A stretch of 64,000 nucleotides of DNA from Epinephelus fuscoguttatus (lineage: Eukaryota; Chordata; Actinopteri; Perciformes; Serranidae), in contig NC_064771.1 of NCBI RefSeq assembly GCF_011397635.1, positions 12,959,379 to 13,023,378 of the forward strand, written 5' to 3'. This document shows positions 1 through 11,500 of this stretch, piece after piece; position 1 is the stretch's first letter, and each line of letters opens with the position of its first letter. The notes under the pieces were generated by a model. That model searched no databases. It was given only the letters and a program-made list of their open reading frames with translations, and was not told the origin of the DNA. The position numbers were made by a program, and so were the translations under genes.

Positions 1-1551
1 TGGCCAAAAAAAGAACTGGAAGCTTCAAAGCAGGCCTACTCTTTAAAATCTTGACCCTGTGTATTGACAGGTTTTATACCAATTGCTATAAAAGAAATCT
101 TTGCTTTTCATCATTATAACTGTGGCTGTCCTGTTTTCCCACATCCCAGGAAGTTTCTACGCCAGCAGCTGCGAGGGAAGAACTGTGAACTCTTACTGGT
201 CGTCTCAGAGGAAGTGGAGGCACATCAAACATGGCGGTCTGATGGCTAAAGGTTTAACACCTCCTAAGCTAAGGGATCACAACTCCAGCTGGGCCAACGG
301 GCCAATCACAGGACAAACGGGAGAGGAAGTAAAGTCGTGCACAGCCAATCACATGGATGCACACTTGCAGATGTAATTTTCCCCCCTTTATTGGGTTTTG
401 TTTACACAGCCATTGCTGGACTCTTAATCTGAGAGGATGCAGAGCAATGAAGGAAGCAAACACTTTACAGGGAGAATCAAAGAATCACAGTCCTTTACTC
501 ACGACACACTTAAGACTTATAAAACGTTATTATTCTGTTTCTGCTATTCTCGTGTTTTTATATATATTGACTATTTTTCAATGTCGGTTTTGATCCGTTG
601 ACTTTTTTTTCTTTTTACCGTTGAAGTTTCCAAAGTCATGGGATTTCAGGCTTTATGAAAAATGCTGTGTTGATCTGCTGTCTCCCACAGTGATCCTCCC
701 TGCTTCTGTCATGATGTTCACTGATGTGTCTTTGTGTTCCTCTCTCTCCCTTCACGTTGTGAATGTCCCCCTCCTGTCCGTCCGTATCCTCGGTTCTTCA
801 CTTTCACCAAAGCGTGCCCTTTTCTTGCCTCAGTGTGACTCCATCTCACTTCTCCTCTCGGCCCCTTTTCCATATATCACAGGTCAATTATCACGTTGCC
901 AACTTTGTATTTCATCTACTTCCCAAACGCCTCTGGCACAGTCTGAGCCTACACTGTACCGAGGCTGTGCCGACACAACAGTTTTATACGCAACAAAGCA
1001 ATGCAACACCCAGGCCAAGCACTCCCTCTAGTGGATGTTTGCCTCAGTTTCCTACCAAGGAAGTAACAGCACCATTCATCCAGTTTTTTGTGATTATTCA
1101 TATTCAAATCGTTGCTTTATAGTGATGAGGAGTGCTTGTCAACGAGGAAAAAATGCAATACTAACAGTTATCATCTTTTAGTAGTATTATACTGTAGAAT
1201 TATCCAGTTAAGGTGGTAAGAAAACCAGTTGTCCAAATTATTGATAAAATCAGACTCAACAAAAGTACAGGAATTGGCCACACTCTGTGTAACCTGCACA
1301 TTATCAGCATGACAGTTCATTTTTGGCTTTGAAAAAAACACTCACCACAACAACCCCAACTCAAGGTCTTCGTACAAGTCCGTTCTGGAGCTTTTGACTG
1401 CACCACATGGTCCTCATCAGCAGATTGAATTGACTCAGTTGCCCATGAAATGTCGATATTAAAACTTTCTTGTAGTGCTAAAATGGTTATTGATTAACGA
1501 AGTAGTTGAACGACGGAAAATTGCTGACAGTTTTGGTTATCTATTAATAGT

Positions 1552-1741
1552 TTAAAGGTAGAGTAGGTGATTCTGGAGAAAGAAACTTGATTGCTGAGTC
1601 TGAGTTTCAGGTTGTCAATTAGCGACGCTTTGGGTTGGTATTCGGATCAAACTACCAACCCAAAGAGTCACCGTTTGACGACTTACGAATGAGACTCAAC
1701 AATCAACTTTCTTTCTCCAGAATCGCCTACTCTACCTTTAA
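1552..1741. repeat. 190-bp TTAA-flanked foldback MITE
   Basis: The two halves are near-perfect reverse complements. The outer arms read TTAAAGGTAGAGTAGG and CCTACTCTACCTTTAA, and pairing continues almost to the centre, where TTTGGGTTGGTA faces TACCAACCCAAA. TTAA stands at both ends (1552-1555 and 1738-1741), as expected for a TTAA-targeting, piggyBac-like non-autonomous element. It has no coding capacity. If transcribed it would form a long hairpin. Confidence 0.8.
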
Positions 1742-3450
1742 GCAATTGTCAGTTATTGTTTGTAAATATGCTCAAGTGAAAGTAAAAGCTAACCTCCCAT
1801 TCACTATTGTTTAGCATTTAGTCTTTCTATATTTTAGGGGTTTATTTTTTGGTGCTGTGTCTGTAGGGTGGCTACTCATTATGGTCTGGCAGCTGGTCAG
1901 CATCCACACCCATACACGTCTCAGACACAGACAATAAGAAGGAAGTAATAATATCATTGTACACACTTCAGGTGGGTCATAAGCGATGATTTATGAGCAA
2001 TTTAAATATGAAAAACCTTGGTTCTGAGGAGTTGTGATGTGCATTTATCACAATTTTCTGACATTTTATCGACCGAATGATTACTTGGAAACTGAATTGG
2101 CAGATTAATCGCTTATTAAATAAGCGTTTATTGCAGCCCTGCTTTCTAGTAAATGGTTCTGAGTGCATTTTATCTGCTGATGAGGACTGTATAATAAGGT
2201 CAAAAGCTCCAGAACAAGCAAGTAAGAGATCTGCGTTTAGATTGTCCTCAATACACCAAATAATTATTAATATAAGTAATTGTTACAAACCATTACATCA
2301 GTATAAAGAAATAACGTTTGTCCATATATCCCACTCTTGCTTAGTTAGAGCCATAATAATCTCTTGCACATGGTAAAATGATAACACACAGGCAGATGAC
2401 AAACTAAGGATACACCACAAGGGAAGATACTTATTTGTTTTTTAATGTTATTTTCCTGTCATGATCCAAAGGATCACCACCACAGCAGCCCTCTGTAGCA
2501 CAGGAGCTTAGCTGATGCAGGCCTCCTCCTCCTCCTCCTTCTCTTCTTAAATATCTTTAGTCAAACCTGCCAAACACAGCTCTGAGAGGACATCACAGAT
2601 TGTCCCATCAGGTCATATATAGCCAGGAGGGGGTCTCTAATGTGCGAGGGTTCAGTCTGAGGAAGGATTTGGTGGATGCTTGCGCAAAAGGAAGTTGTCA
2701 GTTTGAGAAAATGGAGGGAGGGGAGATAGAGAACAGCGTGCCTGGGTTAGAGAGTGATGTAGAAGATGTGGAAAGAAAAGTGAAAGTTGACGGGCTGGTT
2801 AGTGAGCACATGTCCAGCCAGACGTGTGCTGCCGTTGATTATTGTGAAACAAGCCTTATGAGAGATTCCACTGTTTGTAGCTTTCAAATCTACGAGCTTA
2901 AGAGAAACTGTTAATACTATACATATTGTCTCTTAACGACAATATCGGCCTTAACTTGTTTACATGAAAAGAATATTTGTTGCTCTGAAAGATTAAGAGG
3001 GGCTGTGCAGTTTGATGCCATTTCAGGAGATTTATTCCAAAGCACCAATTTATCGTAAATATCGAGGAGAGACAGCTGAAGCTCGTTAAATATAATGTTT
3101 TCACTTTTTGCAGCCAAGGGCTTTATGTTATTTACAAGTGTTTGAGATAGTATGGTTTTATAAAGACGCGATCACATGTTTTTTCAACGGCATGTCTTAT
3201 TTTTGGAATGACACTCTTTGATTCCAGCCCAGTCTGTGGACCTTTAATGTCGTAATATATCTAAGTGAAGCTGCATTGAAACATCAGAGAGGTTGTCACT
3301 AATTTGCTGATACTTTTGGACCCAATCACATCATTACTAGTGTTTCACAGTTGCATCAACATGTGCTTTTTTTGCCATGACAATCCATTCAGCCCCTCCT
3401 ACTAAAGGAATCCTGATTGTCACTGTATTTTTATTTTTATTTTGCATAGA

Positions 3451-3456
3451 AATAAA
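3451..3456 (+). terminator. Candidate poly(A) signal of the upstream plus-strand transcript
   Basis: AATAAA lies in an AT-rich context after about 3 kb of mostly non-repetitive, non-coding sequence and is followed by a TG/T-rich stretch. It is a plausible cleavage signal for the unidentified gene at the left edge. No transcript evidence is visible. Confidence 0.4.
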
Positions 3457-3542
3457 ATGCTTATAATGGCACTTTATGTATAAGTTACAGTGTGGGTGTA
3501 TTTTGTGGGTTATTTACTCTAAAAGGGTCGATGTTGAGTTAC

Positions 3543-3798
3543 TATGGAGCCCCTAATGTCCTGAAAGATGATGTAATTTACTTTGTGCACACAAGTTAAT
3601 TATCTTGTGCGCAAAAGTAATCTAATCATCTTGTGTTATTATCTTGTACACACAAGTTGTGACCTTGTTTTGAGATAATAGGGTAATATGATAATTAGTT
3701 GTGCACCCAAGACAAAAGTTATCTTCAGCGTGCAAGATAATAATAAGTGCACACAACATTAAAGAAATATCACATTTTGGGACATGAGGGGCTCCATA
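3543..3798. repeat. Foldback MITE with TATGGAGCCCC termini
   Basis: The left end TATGGAGCCCCTAATGTCC is matched in reverse complement at the right end (GGACATGAGGGGCTCCATA). TTAC occurs just outside both ends (3539-3542 and 3801-3804) and may be the target duplication. The interior contains several diverged copies of a CTTGTGCACAC-like unit in both orientations. No ORF is present. Confidence 0.7.
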
Positions 3799-3804
3799 AA
3801 TTAC

Positions 3805-5239
3805 AAAGCAGACTTTTTCCTCTATTTTCTTTACCTGGCTGGCAATGTTTTGGTCAGTAGCGGAGGGTAATGAAGCACAGTTACAGTATTTTCATTATAT
3901 GCTTTTTTGATACTTCTACCCTTACTGCATTTTTGAGGGAAATGTTGTAGTTTTTATTTGACTACATTTATTTTACAACTCAAGAGTTACTTTTCAAATC
4001 AAGATTTCACAAAAAAGCATATATAATACAATGCATTGTTAAAAAGGAAGGATGGCAGAAGAAATACCTGCACACCAATTCATAAAATAAATATATGTAT
4101 TATGTAATAAATAAATAAAACCGCAGAGAACGTTTCAGTCTTAGGCTATCATCAGTGCTCAAGGACTGAAACATTTGCTGCTGTTTTTATCACTTTACAA
4201 TATTATTCTTTTGAATAAATTGACAGTTTTTGCCATTGATCTCAGCCTGTGAACCTTTTTTGTGGCTATCCAGCTCAGTTGAAGTGGTGTGTGGTTATCT
4301 CTTCTGCCATCCTCTCTTGACTGTCCATTGTACCGACGCACCTAAGATCAACTTTTATGTTGCCCTCAGTAGGCGCAATTTCACAGCAGCCTTAAGACTT
4401 TGTCAAAAAGTTAACCACTGGTTTCCAACCTTTTTGGTTGGTGAGCCCCTATAAAAAGAATATGCGTGGTTTTGATGTTTATTATCCTCTTAACTTTTCA
4501 GATCGTTTCATTCCAAAAAGTTCAAAAAGTCAATACCAATTTGTGAAGCAGATTTTGTTTCATACCCCATGAATCATCTCCCAACCTCTTAGACTGATCT
4601 TGTGACTCTCTGTAGGGGGTCCAGGCCTGCCCACAGAGATGGCTGGGCCCCTGAAATGGTCCAATAAATGCACCCTGCCTTAATTTGCAACACTGATATT
4701 GGTGCATGACCACGTTCTTTCTTAGTTTAGATCAGTAAATTTCGCCCCTTTTTTGTTTGTGTTTTTGCAACAGTTGTGTACAAAAGAAAAAATAGACCTG
4801 GTTAGGCCATTTTCAGGAGATGTGTTATTTTTTCAGCAACTGTTTAAAAAATTGGATTATCATTGCTTATATCACCCCCCCCCCCCCCCCCCCGTGGCTG
4901 TACCCTAGAAAGCCCCCCTTATGGGCAGCCCTGTTGGGAGAGATGGGCCTTAACTACAAACTGTATTTAATTAAGAAGTTAAAACTAACTTCACTTTGAC
5001 CAACTGCTACAGTGAAATGCTACTTTTTCATTTGTACTTTTGTGTCACCGATATAATAATGTAATATTTAGTAATACATCAGTTACAGGTGCCATTCTGC
5101 TGTGATACTTTATACTTTACGTCACTGAGATTCTCAGTGCCACACCTGTACTTGCGGCAGAGTGTGTCCACATCGTAGTATTTCTATTTTTGCTGTTGTT
5201 TTTTTTAGTAGTATCCATCCTTCCACTGTGTGAATGATG
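3805..5239. other. Intergenic spacer with degenerate repeats
   Basis: No convincing gene is visible. The stretch holds AT-rich sequence, a pure C run of 19 bases at 4875-4893 and what look like decayed dispersed repeats (for example around 4420-4500). The short open frames here have no recognisable domain and are taken as chance. Confidence 0.5.
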
Positions 5240-5549
5240 AGGCAGCTAGTGACGCGCGCGGACTCATTGTAAAAGGGAGCGCGCTCTCGGGTGCGCGCGG
5301 CGCGGTGTGCAGATGTGTCGCAGATTTTGTAAAGTCACTGGACGCACGGAAAGATCCAGCAGAAGGAAGTCGCTCCGGATAAATGGGCCCGTAAACTGAC
5401 AGGAAAACAAAGCGGCTGTGGGAGAAACGGGAAGAAGAGGACAGGAGCGAAGGGCCGCTGTCACGAGCGGTCAACGTTAGCTTAGTTTGTGAAGGCGCGA
5501 GACGTTACTTTGACAGTTAAAAGCCAGAAGGACGGCGGCGTGCACGGAG
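5240..5549 (+). promoter_or_regulatory. CpG-rich promoter/5'UTR region of cbx7
   Basis: CpG density rises sharply here (for example GACGCGCGCGG near 5250 and GTGCGCGCGGCGCGG near 5290) against an AT-rich background, and stays high across the first coding exon. One GTTAGC hexamer is at 5476-5481. No clear TATA box is seen, so a CpG-island type start is likely. The exact transcription start cannot be fixed. Confidence 0.6.
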
Positions 5550-8500
5550 ATGGAGCTGTCAGCGATTGGAGAGCAAGTGTTCGCTGTGGAATCAATCGTC
5601 AAGAAAAGAGTTAGAAAGGTAACCGTTATACATGTTGCCTAAACGTGTCAGCGCGCGGGACGCTGTCAGCATGAAGGAGGAGACACATTTTTGGGAGGCA
5701 GGGATGCTACTTTGTGTGCTAATGAAAGCTTGAGAGATTAAATGAACAGAATTGCGCCACTAATCTGGTTATCTAATTGCAGGCTGTGTAAAGGGGGCGG
5801 GTTAGGGGAGGATGTCCCTTTAATGTAACGTGGAGAGTGTTGTCATTGCACTACAGCTTAACGTGTCAGGTGTTTGGCTAAATACGCAGGGACATGACAT
5901 GGGGTGATGTTATTAACCAAACATCTTGATTTCGGACCTGTTTAGTTGGTAATTGGGTTTGACTGTGAGTGAGCATATGGTGTTTACACCTGCAGGTGCG
6001 CAGCTAGAAATGATTGTCCCTCCAGAGCGCACCAGGGCCCCCCGAAACTGCTCTGTTTACTAGTTGTTCCCCCCACTCCCTGTATGACAAACATGTCGCT
6101 GAATAATTTAACACTGACAAACTGTTTAAAGGTACAGGGGCTGTCAAAATACTTTAAACACTTTATGAGAAATGGAACTCTGATTCAGAAGTGGGCTATG
6201 CTACTGTAAGTTATAAGAAGAGATGCAAAGGTAGGTTATATTACCCACTGTCATTGGGAGTGAAATGCTAAAAATGTAAGCTCAAGTAAACTTATTATAA
6301 CTCCCCCAAAAATGACTCAATTTAATATGAAAATTACATTGTGAGAAACCTATGCAAGTAAAAGTTAAAAAAGTACCTGGTTGACACACAGTGGTGCGCC
6401 TGTTAGTGTTGTAGTTAGTCGCCTCACAGCAAGAGGGTTCCTGGGGTAGGGGGTTCAAACCATGGGTTAGGGGAGCCCTTCTGTGCTGAGTTTGCATGTT
6501 CTTCCTATGTCAGCATGTGTTTTCTCTGGGTACTCCAGCTTCCTCCCACAGTCCAAAGACATGCAAGTTAACTGGTGATTCTAAATTGTCCGTAGGTGTG
6601 AATGTGAGCATGAATGGTTGTCTGTCTCTATGTGTCAGCCCTGTGATAGTCTGGCGACCTGTGCAGGGTGAACCCTCACCCTTGTCAGCCCCCCCAACAG
6701 GATAAGCGGTTACAGAAAATTAATGAATGAATGAATGGTTGATAATAAACTCAAAGTACTAAGTTACTTCCCATTTGAATATTTTTTTATGCTCTGCAAA
6801 ATAATAAAACAACTGTTTTTAATGAATTAATAATTAATAACCCTAACCCCTTTTAATGAGGACAAATGCGACCAGATAAGTTAATGTTACTATCATAACA
6901 TCCAATATTAACACATGAAAAATTAACATACCAGTATAGCCAAAGATAGCTAGCCAGCTTCCTTTTTGACCTGCAGCATTTACATATTGGTTCAATGTGT
7001 CTGCAGAGGATAGGGGAAGTGTTTTGGAAAGCTGATCGTTGCTGAAGCTGCCTCTCTCCGCTTTGTTTTTTTGTTTGTTTTTTGCACCATCACCGTGGCA
7101 TCGTGATGGAAAGATAGGTCGCTAGCAATTTGGCATCTGCAGTAGAGGTACTTGTCACGTTTTCTTCAGTTAATCTGCATGCATTTAGAGCAGACCTGTT
7201 GTAATGAAGGTAAAAATGGCAAATGTAGTGAATTGAAAAGTAGAGTACTGGCTCAAAAATATACTTGAGTAAAGAGTAGAATAGATGAAAAGAACTCTGT
7301 CATTAAAAAAAAAAACTACTTTTTTACTTGTGTATTACTCATATCACCCTTGCCATCATGCCAGTTAGCTGCACTTTTTTGTCAATTAGCACTTAAACAT
7401 CTGAGTTGTCAGAGTAATATGTGACAGCTAAACCTACACCCAAATTAAAAATGGTGAAATAGCAGCTAATTTAATCTGTAAAGGGCAATAGCCTCAAAAT
7501 GTCAAATCTTGCAATATGCAGTAGGGCCTCAACTAATGATTATTTTGATTATTGATCCCTCTTTCATGTTTTTTGTTTGTTTGTTTTGTTCTGTTTTTCG
7601 TCTTACCCATAGCCTGCTTATAAAGATGGACGACACATCTCCACTTAACCCCACTGTACAAAAATAAAGCCAAAATATCCCAGATACGGTTGCTGCCATC
7701 TTGCGCTGGTGACGTCATTTGGAGCCAGAGTCAGCGCAGTAACAACCTCTGCTGGTATTGAATTCCCACCCATTTACCCATCCGACCAATTGCTAGCAGC
7801 TACATTGCTAGCGAGCATATCAGTTGGCACAAACATGTCAATCATGACATCAATGCCCCATTTTTTTAACATCAAATGACTAATAAAAACCAAACTTATC
7901 AGATAAACAAAAAGTCGAACATACAACAGGGTGATAAGAATCACCTAAAGTTACAGAAACCATCTTCAGAAAAGAAATGTACTTTCAGTTTTTAGTTCAG
8001 CCAACCACCAGGAGGTGATCCAGATGTTTTGGTTTCACTTTTGAGAAGTTGTCATGTTGTCCATCTTTATATACAGTCTATAGTCTCACCGGTCTTCCAA
8101 AACTCAAAAGCGTTCAATTTACAATAATATCAAATTTTTGAAATCTTCACATTCAGCAAATGTGTGTCATGTTGCTTGATACTGTTAGTTACTGTAGTTA
8201 GTTACTGTTAATTACTGAGTTAATACACAGTATAAGGAGTACAAGGATACGGCTACTTAGTTTGCAACGTGAACTTCTGTTTTATTAATGTTTGCAGTGG
8301 AGACTTACTTCATATTAATTCGTCTTTATAAATGGTTTGATGTTGAGCTTTAAGCGAGGCTTCACAGAGTATAAAGTGAAAGTTTGGTAGAGACAGAATA
8401 TACGTAGGCCAAAGTTAAACCACTTGTGGTACTCAGTGCACTATATCTGTCCGTCCACAACTCAAACACGTCTACTCATCTTGCTACCAACTGTTATATT

Positions 8501-11500
8501 ATCAGATATAGAATGTAAAATATTGGGTGATACTCTGATATTTGTTATAGGTGGATTACTACACTTTACACTTACACTTTAACAATATTTTTAGATGTAA
8601 ATCAAACCCAAATCCAGAAAGGTTTTTGGGTTACCAGAGTACACAGAGGCATCTTGAATGGAACCAGTGTTTGGAATGATCCCATAAAATATATTGCTAA
8701 TTATTAAGACCACTTATTACACTATGAGAGCATGATACATACATGCTTTACAGGTCAAAATAATTATGTGATCTGCATTGCAAGTTATGGAAGATATGGG
8801 CACTTCATTTTCAGTCTCACCCAATTTACAGAAAATCCATGGCCTTTTTGCTCCATGGGGGGAACAGGGTGAGTAAAATGAAGTCGGGAAAAGTGATGAC
8901 TTCACCCACTGAGAATACCTTTGAAAGCTTGGAAGTTATTATCAGATGATGTCACCGAGGATGACTAAGTCTGAGCAGCTTGGCTGGTGTATGGGAAACA
9001 TACAGTGCATTTTACATTATCCCTTAATTATGGATATTTTCTGATGGCATGGCAGCATCCTCCTTCATATAAACTCAGTCAACAGCAAGGATAGGGGAAT
9101 ATAGACATTATGCAGGTAAATATCACCTACAGCAAGTAAGGTGTTGTCCAGCAACAAAACCACTAAACAACTCTATTTTCATAGACACTTTAATTACTCA
9201 TATAATACTATAGATGAGAATGAGAGCCAAATTAGTGTTGTAGCAGTTACAGTCTGAGCACCTTAATCAAACTAAAATCTGATCTGTGGTGTCTGAGCTA
9301 TCACACTTACAGTTGTGTCTGTTGACTGTAGCACCTCCTATAGGTCATTGTGGGGAAATACATTTCTTTATTTGTCATCTAAATCAGACGTGGCATCTCA
9401 AACATCTGCATAGGAATTACATTTGATAGATTTTGATGGGACAATGATGCATCAAACTTGTATTAAAGGGACAGTTCATCCCAAAATCAAAAATAAATAT
9501 TTGTCCCCTTACCTGTAGTGTAATTTATCTAGATTGTTTTGATGTGAGTTGTTGAGTGTTGGAGATATCGGCTGTAGAGATGTCTGCCTTCTCTTCAGTA
9601 TAATGGAACTACTTGGCACTCAACATTATGTGTTGTGATCTAAATTATGAATTCACCTCTTGACTTCTTTAACTTTATGTCTCTACAGGGGAATGTGGAG
9701 TATCTGTTGAAGTGGAAAGGATGGCCTCCAAAGTAAGTATGTAAACTTTTAATCAGAAGGCTGAATAGATTATATATAAGTCACAACTGTGCATCATATT
9801 CACGTTGACATGTACAACAGATTATACGGTACATATGCACAGAAAAGTACTGTGACCATATAAAAAAATGAATGACAAATAATTAATCAAATAGCATAAA
9901 CATTAGTTCATGTGAGAAGTCATTTGACAGATTGAATTGATTCATTAAAAAAGTTCTTAAAAGTATAGACAATGGTTTCAGCAATTTTATGTTAACCAAT
10001 ACTGCATTAATGGACCATATACTTTTTTGTAACTGCTCACAGGTATAGCACATGGGAACCTGAGGAACACATTTTGGATCAGCGCTTGGTGCAGGCCTAT
10101 GAAGAGAAGTAAGGCTCCTCCACACATGTAATACTTGCCTGAATCCAGGATATCACAGAGGGTTTGACCCATAGTGGAGCAGGTGGTGCTGAATAAAGCA
10201 GTTTTCTTCTTACATTATATTTAAAGGGATACTTTGCTGATTTTTAACCAGCTGTGTATCATAATAATGTGGTGAGTGTGTGTAAATGAACCAGTGTCAA
10301 AAACTCCCTGCTCATCTCCCACACTTAAATCTCAAACAACAGACTGTATGTCTGCATTTTAATGGAGTATAGAAGTGGATCAAGAGAGGGATAGACTGCC
10401 CTCTCTCTCTCTCTCTGTAACCCAGACTCCAGTTAACTCAGAAGTCCAATTAAATGGTAAAACTAGGCCGTGCTGATCAAATATAAACAAAGATTCTGTT
10501 ACTGCGTTGCCTATTTCTTACCAAAAATGTATTCAAAAACATATTTTATGCTGGGTTCACACTACATGATATCAGCCCAATTATAGCCCGACGTAGCAAC
10601 GTACGGTGTCGGCATGAATTGTGAACGACAATGAGTGTCGTACGCGATAGTCCATCGTTTCAACTAGTGTAGTGTGTCATTGTAGACCACAACCGACACC
10701 ACACCTGGGATGCCTCACAACGTTCCGACAGAAAGTCTAGCATGTTTAATTTTCTTTCTGTCGTTTAAGACAGCTCCTGTCACAGCCGTCACTTTGATAG
10801 GAACACAGAGCGATCTGCTGCCGTAGAAAACTGTGCGACAACAACAGTCCAGCCTTTTAGATATTTCCTCTAGGGACGTTAAACAGCAGAGGACAGCCTC
10901 TTTATCAACACGGTGTGTACTGCCGGTAGCATCAAGCTAGCAAACAATGTTATTCCTTTATAATGACGAGATTAGAGACGAGATAGAGACGGGAAAATTA
11001 AAGAATAGAGGCGGGGCTTTTACTTAGCACAACTGCAGAGGGTACCAGCTTCATTTGAAGCAGACTACATTATAAACGGGCCATTATTTATTAATCCCTC
11101 TGTATTTTTATATTTTTACTTTTTATCCGCTCCCGTTTGCCTTGATCAATTTAATGCATCACGGCATCATTTCATACTCATCACTTCCTATATCTGTTTC
11201 AAATTAAAAGCCCATTTTAATTTCGGTTGTGAGAATCCCTTAATTTTCTTAAAAAGCTTTTATTGTGAAGCATGTGCAGGAACTTGTTGTGGAGGATTCA
11301 GTGACTTGCATGTTTGCATATGGTACTTCAAATGTAGCTCCTGCCATCTGGTGGCACTTTTTTACGTTACTACAACATTTCCGCTGGCACATCATGAACA
11401 GACACAGTGACTGAAATAATAGTAATAATAATAAAAATAGGATGAGAGTGACCTGATGACATCACACACGTCATGAAAGACAACCAGGGATAATTGGTGT

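Larger units (their letters stand above)
1..3470 (+). other. Possible terminal exon and 3'UTR of an unidentified upstream gene
   Basis: A pyrimidine-rich stretch ending in CAG at 147-149 could be a splice acceptor. An open frame continues from there to a TAA at 374-376, giving a basic, Ser/Arg/Lys-rich tail of about 75 residues. Two other frames are also open for shorter distances, so the reading frame is not certain. From about 400 to 3450 I see no coding potential. The sequence is mostly unique with one inserted foldback element, and it ends near a good AATAAA, which suggests a long 3'UTR. A CCT/CTT-rich microsatellite lies at about 2522-2548. By human synteny the neighbour of CBX7 would be PDGFB, but I cannot recognise PDGF sequence here, so identity is left open. 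Confidence 0.3.

Noticed and set aside
4230-4454. 74-codon plus-strand frame upstream of cbx7
   Set aside because: No homology or regulatory context, and it lies in degenerate repeat sequence.
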